Origin: Bacteroidota bacterium
GTDB taxonomy: Bacteria > Bacteroidota > Bacteroidia > Bacteroidales > VadinHA17
Assembly: GCA_023430725.1 (NCBI GenBank)
Contig: JAEYZD010000130.1
Span: forward strand, 1-23,252
Length of the DNA: 23,252 nucleotides
Direction: 5' to 3'
Shown here: positions 1 through 7,555 of the stretch, piece by piece
Position numbering within the stretch: position 1 is the stretch's first letter
How the letters are laid out: the number at the start of each line of letters is the position of its first letter
Position numbers and translations under genes: made by a program
Notes under the pieces: generated by a model
Databases searched by the model: none
What the model was told of the DNA's origin: nothing
What the model saw: the letters and a program-made list of their open reading frames with translations, nothing else

Positions 1-484
1 CACTGACCGCGCCCGGTGCCGGAAGGAGGACTGAATGCATTGCGGCAAGCTCATTAGTCCTTTCCGGCAGGTATGACCTTGCTTCACGCAGATACCAGGC
101 TTCAACCATTCCCGCAAGCACCTCCGGACCGTCTCCCTCCCTGGCAGTCAGAATCAGCCGCTCCGGATCATGTCTCACCTTACGGACTGAGCCACGGGTC
201 ACCTGCAGCATAAGCTCCCTTCCCATGAATGGCACTGTACTGCCATCACTGAGAGAAACCGGTGTTCCGGGAGGGGTTATGCCCCTGAGCCTTTTCAACT
301 GTTTTTCAATCCAATCCGTCTTCTCTGCGGCAAACTTCATAAGTACTCCAGCCGGTACGAGCCACGGAGCCCGAAGTATAATAATTCCGCCGGGACGGAC
401 ATATAAAGCTACTGTCCGCCTGGATGACCTGATGATCTCAACTTCAACATCACCGTCTGGCAGGGAAAGGATTCGTTTGCCCAT
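1..484 (-). CDS. YgjP-like (DUF45) metal-dependent hydrolase, C-terminus cut by window edge
   Basis: The frame opens at ATG 484 (MGKRILSLPDGDVEVEIIRS) and stays open to base 1, giving 161 residues. The N-terminal pattern, with a strand-rich start, a YVRPGGIIILRAPW stretch and a helical WYLREARSYLPER segment, matches the YgjP-like SprT/M48-related family. The zinc motif HExxH should come after the cut, so the catalytic residues cannot be checked. The start lies 22 bases after the stop of the upstream M28 peptidase gene on the same strand, so the two may be co-transcribed. The frame is open further upstream, but only across the end of that gene. The substrate is unknown. Confidence 0.75.
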   Translation of the reverse strand, partial: MGKRILSLPDGDVEVEIIRSSRRTVALYVRPGGIIILRAPWLVPAGVLMKFAAEKTDWIEKQLKRLRGITPPGTPVSLSDGSTVPFMGRELMLQVTRGSVRKVRHDPERLILTAREGDGPEVLAGMVEAWYLREARSYLPERTNELAAMHSVLLPAPGAVS

Positions 485-506
485 GACAACTTGCTGCGGC
501 GAATTG

Positions 507-2087
507 CTATCTATTCTTTCCCTCTGGCGGGAAAACAGGCTGTGATGCCACCCTGTACCCGGTCAGGAACCCTGCTTTGGATACCTTGACAAGTTTCTCA
601 AAATCAATAAATTCAAAATCATCGCTGGGCTTGTGATAGTCCTTGTGCAAACCGGTGAAGAAGAACAGGACCGGGATCTTCTGGCGATAGAACGGATAGT
701 GGTCAGAGCCCGAGAAGTGTGTTCCCTTGCCATCATCCAGGGGATGGATTTCCTGCTCGATGCAGGCCTCTGTTGCCCTGGCAATAAGATCGGGACAGTC
801 AGCTCCGTGAATTATCCTGATTGTATCCTTTCCGGTAATGTCTATCTCTCCTGTGAGTGATGCCCCTGTGTCGGTATCACGTCTTGACCGGGCGATCATG
901 TCAAAATTTAGGGCAGCTACTGTTTTTTCCAGAGGGAACAGCGGTTTTTCGGTATAGTAAGTTGATCCGTGCAGGCCCTCTTCTTCCCCTGTCGTCCAGA
1001 AGAAGATTGCACTCCTCGCAGGCTTCCGGTTTAGTGAGGAGAAAGCTGCGGCAATGTTCAGCAGTCCCACGCTTCCTGAAGCATTGTCATTGGCGCCGTT
1101 GTAAATGTTTCCCGAGGCATCCCTGCCAACGTGGTCATAATGGGCTGTGAATATCACGGCTTCGTTTTTCAGCCGGTCGTCTGATCCTTCGATATAGCCT
1201 ATAATGTTGTTGCTTGTAACGGTGTCTTTGGCAACATTTATATCAATATATGTTCTCAGGTTGGGAACAATGAAGGAGGCAGGCTTGCGGCTGTTTGCGA
1301 TGCTGTCCTGCAACTCCCGGAGTGTTAGCCCGGCGGGTTTGAGCATTCTGTCGGCCATCTCTGTCGTGATTGCATAAGCGTTCACGGAAAAGCTGAACAT
1401 CTGCTTCCTGAACAGGGGTACCAGCTGATAGGGTGACCCCATTGCAAGCAGATCAGCGGAGATGTCACTGCCAAGGGCTGGGTCGGCAACAAACAGCACA
1501 GCCTTTGCCTGCTGGAGCATTATCATCGGCAGCTTCCGTACCTCGGTCATTTCGCTGATACCCGAGCCCGGCTCGGGCATACCGTTGCCTCTGATCTCAG
1601 GAATCCGTGTCATGACAATCACTATGCGGTCTTTGACTGAGATCCCGGCGAAGTCGTTATATTTTTCCTTACTGTTTGTGTAACCGTAACCTGCGAAGAC
1701 CACTTCGCCGTTAAGTCTGACGGTGTCATTCGGGGCCATGAGGGTTACAAGGTCCGCTGAGTGAATGAAATAAGCATTTGTATCCCTCAGTGTAATCTTC
1801 GCTTCGCCAGGAACGGTTGTTACCCGGAGGTACTCCAGTGGCTGAAAAAGATCTGTTTGTCCCGGAAGTGGCTTTACTCCGGCTTTGAGAGCTTCGGCAC
1901 GGATGTATTCAGCAGCTGCATTGTTACCTTCACTGCCCGTCCGCCTTCCCTCGAGATTATCGGATGAGAGGTATTTCATATGTGCCTCTGAGTCTTTCAG
2001 GTTTATTGCCCGAAGGGCCTCCTTCTGCGAATATGCGGGAAGAGCAGCCAGCAGGGCAGCTGCTACGATCACAGGTTTTAGTTTCAT
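507..2087 (-). CDS. Secreted M28-family zinc aminopeptidase with PA-like insert
   Basis: Predicted exported zinc peptidase of 526 residues. I chose the start at 2087 because it opens directly on a signal peptide (MKLKPVIVAAALLAALPAYS, then Q). The in-frame ATG at 2132 would put 15 unrelated residues before it. Residues from about 115 to 255 resemble a protease-associated insert. The M28 metal site is complete: HYDHVG (about residue 316), NDNASG (about 334), TGEEEG (about 368, catalytic Glu plus Glu ligand), NFDMI (about 396) and SDHYPF near the C-terminus. This arrangement is usual for periplasmic or surface aminopeptidases of Bacteroidetes that take up peptides. Substrate specificity cannot be read from the sequence. 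Confidence 0.9.
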   Translation of the reverse strand: MKLKPVIVAAALLAALPAYSQKEALRAINLKDSEAHMKYLSSDNLEGRRTGSEGNNAAAEYIRAEALKAGVKPLPGQTDLFQPLEYLRVTTVPGEAKITLRDTNAYFIHSADLVTLMAPNDTVRLNGEVVFAGYGYTNSKEKYNDFAGISVKDRIVIVMTRIPEIRGNGMPEPGSGISEMTEVRKLPMIMLQQAKAVLFVADPALGSDISADLLAMGSPYQLVPLFRKQMFSFSVNAYAITTEMADRMLKPAGLTLRELQDSIANSRKPASFIVPNLRTYIDINVAKDTVTSNNIIGYIEGSDDRLKNEAVIFTAHYDHVGRDASGNIYNGANDNASGSVGLLNIAAAFSSLNRKPARSAIFFWTTGEEEGLHGSTYYTEKPLFPLEKTVAALNFDMIARSRRDTDTGASLTGEIDITGKDTIRIIHGADCPDLIARATEACIEQEIHPLDDGKGTHFSGSDHYPFYRQKIPVLFFFTGLHKDYHKPSDDFEFIDFEKLVKVSKAGFLTGYRVASQPVFPPEGKNR

Positions 2088-2156
2088 GCTTAGATCAGTC
2101 TTTTTAGAAGGGGTAAAGTTAAGGAATTGCACAATCCGTTGTTATTGCCACGTTCA

Positions 2157-2189
2157 CAAATATGGAGACCGCTGTCTGCGAGGAACAAA
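2157..2189 (-). promoter_or_regulatory. Possible Bacteroidetes-type promoter for the M28 peptidase
   Basis: Read on the minus strand, TTTG (2186-2189) is followed after 21 bp by CATATTTG (2157-2164). This matches seven of eight positions of the TAnnTTTG type -7 element at near-usual spacing. It would give a 5' leader of roughly 60 bases before ATG 2087. The first T of the -7 element is replaced by C, so this is tentative. Confidence 0.33.
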
Positions 2190-2241
2190 TCCTTTATCAA
2201 CGGCAGGGTCCGGGATTGGAGATACGGGTCAATCAGGAATC

Positions 2242-3456
2242 CTAATCTGCATGAAGGGTAAGGATAACAATTTCAGGCGGCATGAAGAAGCGGGCGGCCA
2301 TACCCATTGTACCAAGGCCGGTGGAGACGTAAAGGTTGCTTCCGCGAAACTCATACAACCCTCTCCACTGCTCATGGATCAAAGCAGACGGTGACCATCC
2401 TCTTCCGGGCAGACCAACCTGGAAACCGTGGGTATGCCCCGCAACTGTAAGGTCCGGAAGACGCCCGGCAACGGATGACAAAAGCCAGCCTGCAGGATCA
2501 TGAAGCAGAAGAATTGTAAAAAGGGTATCAGGTATCGGTGTCAGTACTTTCTCAAAATTGCCGTAATTCATATCGAGGCGGTGACCTCTGGTGGTAACCC
2601 CAGCGATCGCAATGTGAGTTCCACGGTGACTGATGAGTGCTGCGGAATCCCTGAGAAGTGTGTATCCGGAGGCTTCTATTTTCATCCTCACCATCCTGCT
2701 GCTTTCGGCACCAAAACTGTTTTCATATCCGGGATAATAGGAACCGTCATCATGATTGCCCTCAACTGCAAAGGCTCCTGCCGATGCCTTCGCCTTGCGC
2801 AGGATAGTATCGCTCTCCCCGAATTCCTGCCAGCCGAAAGTGATAAAGTCGCCGGTATTCAGAATCAGGTCAGGATTCTCATCGCCGACTGCCTGCATGG
2901 CTCTGTCGAGCCTGTCATAGCTGTCATTCCAGGAGGAAATGTGAATGTCGGCAATGAGAGCGATCTTCATTCCGTCAAGTGCCGGATCAAGACCGGAAAC
3001 GGTTAAGGTTTGCCGGGTAGTTCTGATATCCAGTCTCTGACGGAAATAACCGTCGGCCACGAGCAGTGTCAGCAGGATAAAGATCAATGAATTGGCAATG
3101 CCGGAGGTGCCTGAATTCCTGCCTCTGAAAAGGGATATCATCCATTTCAGAAGAGTAACGGCAAGACATGCAGCTGAGGCAGTGACAAGCAGTGCAGCCA
3201 TTGTCCCCATCTGTATCTGCCTGAAGGCGTTGGCCGGATCGGCAAACTCGCCGTTGTAGAGTAGTATCCTGATAAGCAGAAACAGGAACAGTGCGGTTAC
3301 GGCGGTTTTAAGCACCAGCACAGATGCCCTGAGAACCCTCTTCCTTCCCTTCATCTCCTTCAGGATGATGAACCACAGAAACAGGTCGGCGATGAACAGT
3401 ATGAGGTAATACAGCACCTTTTTACTTTTGGACAAAAGTAATAATTCAGAGGACAT
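2242..3456 (-). CDS. Membrane-anchored calcineurin-like metallophosphoesterase
   Basis: Protein of 404 residues with about four N-terminal membrane segments (near residues 14-33, 47-66, 83-105 and 121-136). A YkuE/YaeI-type phosphoesterase domain follows. The dimetal motifs are complete: LIADIH (Asp170, His172), TGDF (Asp203), EGNHDD (Asn234, His235), LLHDP and AGHTHG. Members of this family cleave phosphoesters, often of lipids, but the substrate here cannot be told. The start is uncertain. ATG 3456 is the only early ATG that keeps the first membrane segment. A perfect palindrome with a promoter-like half at 3422-3441 lies inside the first codons, so GTG at 3417 is an alternative. Confidence 0.85.
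   Translation of the reverse strand: MSSELLLLSKSKKVLYYLILFIADLFLWFIILKEMKGRKRVLRASVLVLKTAVTALFLFLLIRILLYNGEFADPANAFRQIQMGTMAALLVTASAACLAVTLLKWMISLFRGRNSGTSGIANSLIFILLTLLVADGYFRQRLDIRTTRQTLTVSGLDPALDGMKIALIADIHISSWNDSYDRLDRAMQAVGDENPDLILNTGDFITFGWQEFGESDTILRKAKASAGAFAVEGNHDDGSYYPGYENSFGAESSRMVRMKIEASGYTLLRDSAALISHRGTHIAIAGVTTRGHRLDMNYGNFEKVLTPIPDTLFTILLLHDPAGWLLSSVAGRLPDLTVAGHTHGFQVGLPGRGWSPSALIHEQWRGLYEFRGSNLYVSTGLGTMGMAARFFMPPEIVILTLHAD
3422..3441. repeat. Perfect 9-bp inverted repeat; possible divergent promoter or operator
   Basis: TTACTTTTG, a GA spacer, then CAAAAGTAA form a perfect inverted repeat between the divergent phosphoesterase and Nudix genes. Each arm contains TACTTTTG, which fits the Bacteroidetes -7 consensus TAnnTTTG, so the element could be two back-to-back -7 boxes. 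No TTTG -33 element sits at the proper distance on either side. An operator function is equally possible. Confidence 0.45.
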
Positions 3457-3493
3457 GGTGGTCCGGAAATGCTATTTCGCTTACTTTTACAGA

Positions 3494-3925
3494 ATGATCA
3501 GGGTTGAACTTATTCCCGGTGACAGCATCCCGGCCCGGATATCGTATGTTGTCATAGCGGCGCGTCATGACGGAGGATGGCTGTTTGTCCGGCACCGCAG
3601 GAGAGGTGGATGGGAGATGGCTGCCGGTCACCCCGATGAAGGAGAGGGGAGTGTTGAAGCTGCGGTGCGTGAGCTGACGGAGGAGACGGGTGCCCTTGAT
3701 TTTGTGATGCAGCCGGTTACATACTACTCTGTGGATACTGGTGCAGGAAAACAATACGGCAGATTGTTTATTGCAGAGGTTCAGACACTGGGTGAGCTGA
3801 CTGACACGGATGAAATTGAAGGGGTCAGGGTGTTCCGGAGGAGGCCGCGCAATATGTCATTGCCGGAGGTGATGGCATTCCTGTACGGCGTTGCCAGGCG
3901 GCATGCCGTGCGGGCACTCTCTTAA
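3494..3925 (+). CDS. Nudix hydrolase (MutT-like)
   Basis: Nudix hydrolase of 143 residues. The Nudix box is complete (Gx5Ex7REUxEExGU) and reads GHPDEGE, seven residues, then RELTEETGA. It binds Mg2+ and hydrolyses a nucleoside diphosphate linked to another group. The WEMAAG lead-in and small size recall nucleotide-pool sanitising MutT-like members, but the substrate is not determined. I chose ATG 3494 (MIRVELIPGD). Upstream frame extension would use a TTG inside the 3422-3441 palindrome and would overlap the divergent gene. The gene ends convergently with the SpoIIE-type phosphatase gene, 111 bases away. Confidence 0.85.
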   Translation: MIRVELIPGDSIPARISYVVIAARHDGGWLFVRHRRRGGWEMAAGHPDEGEGSVEAAVRELTEETGALDFVMQPVTYYSVDTGAGKQYGRLFIAEVQTLGELTDTDEIEGVRVFRRRPRNMSLPEVMAFLYGVARRHAVRALS

Positions 3926-4011
3926 ATGACAGGCTTTTACAATTCCTGATGTCTACGACCATCCCTCTTCATGGTTATGCCTGACCATCAAGCACTACGG
4001 CCTGCGGCCAA

Positions 4012-4032
4012 AATCGCAAATCGCACGTCGCA
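4012..4032. repeat. Three tandem 7-bp units in a convergent intergenic region
   Basis: AATCGCA, AATCGCA and CGTCGCA follow each other directly between the convergent Nudix and phosphatase gene ends. A short GGCC-TGC-GGCC stem (3999-4009) lies just before. No T-run follows on either strand, so I do not call a terminator. Confidence 0.3.
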
Positions 4033-4036
4033 ATTC

Positions 4037-5221
4037 TTAAATGTAGTCAATGCTTACCTGCTTCAGCCACCTGTCCTCCAGTAGGCGGGCGATGCGCTTC
4101 ACAACTGTGCGACGGATCTCCAGGTCTATCGGCAGGGTGGGATCCTGGTGAGCCACGTTGATGCGCGTACCGACAATAAAGTTGATCTCGTCACTCTCCA
4201 TGATCATCTTTACAATCTTGTCAGCCGGTCCCTTGCCAAGCTTGACGCTGCTCTTGTAACCCTTGAGCAGTTCATTGACTTTCTGAAGGGTGAGGATTCC
4301 CTCGGTAACCAGGTCAACCCCCTCCATGAAGCTCTCCGGAGGCAGGTCCGGGTCTTCAAAAATTAGTTCATCCACTATCTTGCGGTTAAGCTCGCGGGCC
4401 ACAATATCTGCCGTTGTACCACCACACAGGATAACTTTTCCGTTGTAGTCCGTGACCATGGAGGCAAGTTCCATGTCCTTCTCTTCATCGTACGGAGGGC
4501 CGGAGCAGATGAGCAGCTTGCGTGGCTCCCTGAAATAGAGAATCGCGCAGGAAATGTCATCCTTTGCCTCGTAATTGTCATGCTTGTAGGCCATGTTGAC
4601 AATCTTCCCGGCCAGTACCGAGGCGGAGATGGAGGGCTCGTTTGATACCAGTGACACGGCATACTGCTGAACGTTGTCACGTTCCCATCCGAGAGGCCAT
4701 GGCGCCGATCCCATTCCGCTCTGCGCCACACCGTCGGAGAGCAGGATGATGCGGTCCTCCTTCTCGGGGTAAAATGTGCATTTGTGCAGTCGCTTGCCGG
4801 CGTTCTTCCCCTTGTCAAGCACCACATCGCGCCATCCCGGCTCGAAGGGCTGGTTCCCCTTGAGAATTATGCAGCGGGGATTGTCATACTCAAGTATGTT
4901 TGCCCGTCCGTCACTCTCAAGATCCACAATCGAGAAGGTGGCATAACTGATCTTCCGTTCGGAGCAGACCGGCAGGGTATTCATTATAATCTCGGCTATA
5001 CGGTCCGGCTCCTTGTGTTCCTTTGTGAAGTTGAGGGCCATGGTTGAAGTGAGTGTGGCCAGGATGTTGGCCTTGACCCCGTGTCCCATGCCGTCAGACA
5101 GAACGGTGATTATGCGGCTTTCCTCGCGCACGTTCTCTGAGAGGAACACATCGCCGCAGATACGCTCACCGTGGTGGTTCCGCTGTTGGCTGTTGACCTC
5201 TATGAAGAACTCCCTCTCCAT
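4037..5221 (-). CDS. SpoIIE-type PP2C serine/threonine phosphatase of the hydrogenase locus
   Basis: Protein of 394 residues. Residues 1-232 form a SpoIIE-like PP2C domain with metal-binding aspartates in CGDVF (Asp24), SDGMGHG (Asp43), LLSDGV (Asp163) and KDDIS (Asp221/222). Residues from 233 to 394 form a less familiar C-terminal region starting RKLLICSGPPYDEE, common to phosphatases found beside [FeFe] hydrogenases. Such phosphatases usually act on STAS-type anti-anti-sigma proteins, but no STAS protein or anti-sigma kinase is in the window. It directly follows the PAS-containing sensory hydrogenase gene, suggesting that protein controls it. ATG 5221 gives a start like that of family members and lies 13 bases past the upstream stop. 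ATG 5251 or 5278 would overlap the upstream gene. Confidence 0.88.
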   Translation of the reverse strand: MEREFFIEVNSQQRNHHGERICGDVFLSENVREESRIITVLSDGMGHGVKANILATLTSTMALNFTKEHKEPDRIAEIIMNTLPVCSERKISYATFSIVDLESDGRANILEYDNPRCIILKGNQPFEPGWRDVVLDKGKNAGKRLHKCTFYPEKEDRIILLSDGVAQSGMGSAPWPLGWERDNVQQYAVSLVSNEPSISASVLAGKIVNMAYKHDNYEAKDDISCAILYFREPRKLLICSGPPYDEEKDMELASMVTDYNGKVILCGGTTADIVARELNRKIVDELIFEDPDLPPESFMEGVDLVTEGILTLQKVNELLKGYKSSVKLGKGPADKIVKMIMESDEINFIVGTRINVAHQDPTLPIDLEIRRTVVKRIARLLEDRWLKQVSIDYI

Positions 5222-5234
5222 TCCTGCCGAAGGA

Positions 5235-7112
5235 TTACTTTCCCGGTGCATTCTTCTTCTGTCGGAATGATTCAACAATTGAGTTCAGCATCTTCTCAGT
5301 ATCCGATGCGCCCTCACCAAGCAGGAAGCCGATCTTCTGAACCATCTCGAGGTTCTTGTCTATTACGTCGGAGACCCTGTTTATGACCTCCTCGCGCTGA
5401 ACCTCAGGTGAGAACAGGTCGCGTATCACAGCACCGGCGATCCTGTTCTGACGTATCGGGAAGATTGAGATGTTGAACATCCGGTCCTCGAGCTGCACGT
5501 CGCGACTGATGACCGATTCGTTTTCGCGTAAAACGAAGGAGAAGATGTTGTAGACGTTGAACGGCAGGAGGGTCTTCAGGTCGGCCCCCCGAAGGCCGGG
5601 GATTATCTCGGCTATTGTCTTGGCATCTTCACCGATGATCTCCAGGAACCGTTCATTGGACTGAAGGATCTTGAGCTCGTTGTCCACGATGACCACCCCG
5701 TTGGGCAGCTTGTTGAGCATGCTGTTCATCGTGTCGGAGGCATCCTGTGCCGCATCCTTCTCGCGCATGGCCTGCTCTTCGGACTCCTTGAGAGCCTTCT
5801 TCGTTTCAGAGAGCTTCTTGTTTGTCTGTCTCAGGGTCTCTATGTACTCCTGTTTGTTGCGGAGGTTGTAGGTATGGCACATCTCCGGCACGGCGAGGCC
5901 CTTGGCGACAGTTGAAGCGAACTCGCGGCATGAGCCGTAACCGCATGCATTGCAGTTGAGCTCCTCGGCACGGTGGTCCTTGCCGATGATCTTCATCACC
6001 TCTGTAATAGCCTCCGGTGACGGTTCCGGTATACGCTGGTCATTGGGCGCAAAAGTGCGGGTCAGATCAAGCTCTGACCAGCGTTCCATGTCCTTCTGCC
6101 ATTGCTTCATGTCAAGAGCCTCCACACGCTTCTCGGCATACTGCTTGACAAGCGACCGGCGCCTGAAACGTTCGTCGTGACGGATCATACCCGGTCCGAG
6201 CATGCAGCCGGGACAGAAGAATAGATTGAAGTGGTGCCGTATTGTGTCAATATGATGATCGAAATCATTGATAGCCTCCTTCACATCTTCTGCTCCTGAG
6301 GCTGTTATCACCTGGCTCGAGACCAGGTCGCGCTTGATGCCCGCCGCCTGAAGAATCCCGGCAGGATAGGGGTAAAGGGCTCCCCAGTTGCCGAAAGGGG
6401 GATCAAATTCAGACATCTTGACTGTCTTTTCCTGTATCTCGTTCTCATCAAAGAGCTGACGTATCTCGATGAAAGTCAGGACAGCCTCAACCAGGTTCCT
6501 GTCACTGAACAGATCAGCCTCATCCTTGATGTCAATGCAGGGACCTATAAATACGTTTGCCACATCCTCCCCGTACAGGTCACGCGTCACCATCGCCGAA
6601 GCAACCATCGGAGATACAAGCGGAGCAAGGTTCGGAACGAGATGCGGATGGTACTTCTCAACCATCTCCACTATCGAGGGACAGTTTGAGGTAATGTAAT
6701 ACTTGCCGCTCGATTCCTCGAAGAGCTTTTTATAGGCATATGCAACCAAATCAACCCCGAAGGAAACCTCATGCACATATGTGAATCCCAGCTTCCGTAT
6801 CATTCCGACGAACTTGCGGTAGTCGGTGATGTCATCAAACTCCGATGCTATACTGGGGGCAATCAGGGCTGCAGTGGGACGGCCCGACTGCAGGAGATGC
6901 TTCACATGGCTCCTTGAATCCCTGAATTCAATGGCCCTGGGTGAGCAGGAGAGGAAGCAAAGCCCGCACCCGATGCACCTGTCGGCAATTATTACCGGAT
7001 GAGCCCTCTCAGGCTTCACCTCGATTGCATTCACCGGGCATACCCTTACACAGGAGTATGAGTTGCGGCACTTATCCTCATTAATATATATAACCTGATC
7101 AGGAATCTTCAT
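5235..7112 (-). CDS. Sensory [FeFe]-hydrogenase-like protein with PAS domain (phosphatase-linked type)
   Basis: Protein of 625 residues. Domains in order: two [4Fe-4S] ferredoxin motifs (residues 15-25 and 46-56), an H-cluster domain (about 80-310), a CNACGYGSC-type [4Fe-4S] domain (Cys387, 390, 395, 412), a coiled coil (about 415-460) and a PAS domain (about 462-565). H-cluster motifs are altered: TSNCPS has Asn143 where catalytic enzymes have the proton-transfer Cys; GPCIDIKDE has Ile where they have Lys; FFCPGCMLGPG keeps two Cys. The first ferredoxin motif reads CRNSYSCVRVCP, with Ser18 in place of the second Cys. The layout and the following PP2C gene fit the phosphatase-linked sensory group C [FeFe] hydrogenases of the HydDB scheme. 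ATG 7112 avoids overlap with the upstream gene. Likely role is H2 or redox sensing, not turnover. Confidence 0.88.
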   Translation of the reverse strand: MKIPDQVIYINEDKCRNSYSCVRVCPVNAIEVKPERAHPVIIADRCIGCGLCFLSCSPRAIEFRDSRSHVKHLLQSGRPTAALIAPSIASEFDDITDYRKFVGMIRKLGFTYVHEVSFGVDLVAYAYKKLFEESSGKYYITSNCPSIVEMVEKYHPHLVPNLAPLVSPMVASAMVTRDLYGEDVANVFIGPCIDIKDEADLFSDRNLVEAVLTFIEIRQLFDENEIQEKTVKMSEFDPPFGNWGALYPYPAGILQAAGIKRDLVSSQVITASGAEDVKEAINDFDHHIDTIRHHFNLFFCPGCMLGPGMIRHDERFRRRSLVKQYAEKRVEALDMKQWQKDMERWSELDLTRTFAPNDQRIPEPSPEAITEVMKIIGKDHRAEELNCNACGYGSCREFASTVAKGLAVPEMCHTYNLRNKQEYIETLRQTNKKLSETKKALKESEEQAMREKDAAQDASDTMNSMLNKLPNGVVIVDNELKILQSNERFLEIIGEDAKTIAEIIPGLRGADLKTLLPFNVYNIFSFVLRENESVISRDVQLEDRMFNISIFPIRQNRIAGAVIRDLFSPEVQREEVINRVSDVIDKNLEMVQKIGFLLGEGASDTEKMLNSIVESFRQKKNAPGK

Positions 7113-7140
7113 AATCAATGCTTTCAGTTTACCTGCCTGT

Positions 7141-7386
7141 TCATACAAGCTCCTTCTCCAGGATCTTTTCAATATCCTGCAAGCCGATGCTTGTGAAAGT
7201 CTTGCCGTTAATAATTATAAAGGGACCTTCACTGCAGCGATCCATGCAGCGTGCTCCCTTCAATACTACCTTGTCATCAAGATGATTCTTCCTGAGGTAC
7301 TCCCTCAGCACCTGAACCACCTCCCTGTTTCCTCTTGAGAAACAAGAACTTCCAAGGCAAATTTCAATGTTGTACGACTGTCCCAA
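7141..7386 (-). CDS. Small thioredoxin-like [2Fe-2S] ferredoxin (NuoE C-terminal-like)
   Basis: Protein of 81 residues corresponding to the C-terminal thioredoxin-fold [2Fe-2S] half of NuoE/HydC. The four ligands are present: Cys10 and Cys15 (CLGSSC), and Cys47 and Cys51 (CMDRC, followed by SEGP). It lacks the helical N-terminal half of NuoE. It is first in the leftward operon, 28 bases before the PAS sensory protein, and may deliver electrons to it. Such short paralogues commonly sit beside this kind of sensory hydrogenase. Confidence 0.88.
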   Translation of the reverse strand: MGQSYNIEICLGSSCFSRGNREVVQVLREYLRKNHLDDKVVLKGARCMDRCSEGPFIIINGKTFTSIGLQDIEKILEKELV

Positions 7387-7414
7387 GAGATTCGTTCTTT
7401 AGTTCATACTCACT

Positions 7415-7422
7415 CAAAAGTA
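7415..7422 (-). promoter_or_regulatory. Candidate -7 element of the leftward sensory operon
   Basis: On the minus strand the bases read TACTTTTG, matching TAnnTTTG. Transcription would start about 20 bases before ATG 7386. No TTTG is seen at the expected -33 position (near 7442), so the call rests on the -7 element and its position alone. Confidence 0.42.
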
Positions 7423-7471
7423 CAACAATTTTATTCGCCCACACTACGTGATTCCTATTTTCAGCCTTTCG

Positions 7472-7489
7472 TTGTTAATAAAATAACAT
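7472..7489. promoter_or_regulatory. Candidate Rex operator 1
   Basis: TTGTTAA, four bases, then ATAACAT. Compared with the Rex consensus TTGTTAA-N4-TTAACAA known from clostridia, 12 of 14 arm positions match. It lies just upstream of the rightward -33 element, and the operon it precedes encodes Rex. Confidence 0.5.
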
Positions 7490-7506
7490 TGTTTTTGAAA
7501 TAACAA
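7489..7506. promoter_or_regulatory. Candidate Rex operator 2, overlapping the -33 element
   Basis: TTGTTTT, four bases, then ATAACAA: 11 of 14 arm positions fit TTGTTAA-N4-TTAACAA. It sits 17 bp from operator 1, on nearly two helical turns, and covers the TTTG -33 element at 7494-7497. Bound Rex would be expected to block RNA polymerase there. Confidence 0.45.
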
Positions 7507-7524
7507 TAAATATCAGTAGCTTTG
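7494..7524 (+). promoter_or_regulatory. Bacteroidetes-type promoter of the rightward hydrogenase operon
   Basis: TTTG (7494-7497), a 19-bp spacer, then TAGCTTTG (7517-7524) match the -33/-7 consensus of Bacteroidetes exactly in sequence and spacing. The expected transcription start is about 25 bases before ATG 7556. Confidence 0.7.
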
Positions 7525-7555
7525 TGTTGGTCTGAAAAGTCGGATCATTTTAATA

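Noticed and set aside
225..545. Plus-strand open frame of 106 codons
   Set aside because: It is antisense to the YgjP-like gene, whose translation matches a known family.
1885..2394. Plus-strand open frame of 169 codons
   Set aside because: It runs antisense across the M28 signal peptide region, the intergenic gap and the end of the phosphoesterase gene, and resembles no known protein.
3428..3493. N-terminal extension of the Nudix protein from TTG 3428
   Set aside because: The start would lie inside a promoter-like palindrome and overlap the divergent gene; ATG 3494 gives a normal Nudix N-terminus.
3926..4036. Bidirectional terminator between the convergent Nudix and phosphatase genes
   Set aside because: Only short stems (GGCC-TGC-GGCC; ATGGT with ACCAT) and no T-run were found.
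4375..4827. Minus-strand frame of 150 codons within the phosphatase gene
   Set aside because: It is an alternate frame of a PP2C domain with intact metal motifs; its composition (rich in Ser, Thr and Arg) looks like a frame shadow.
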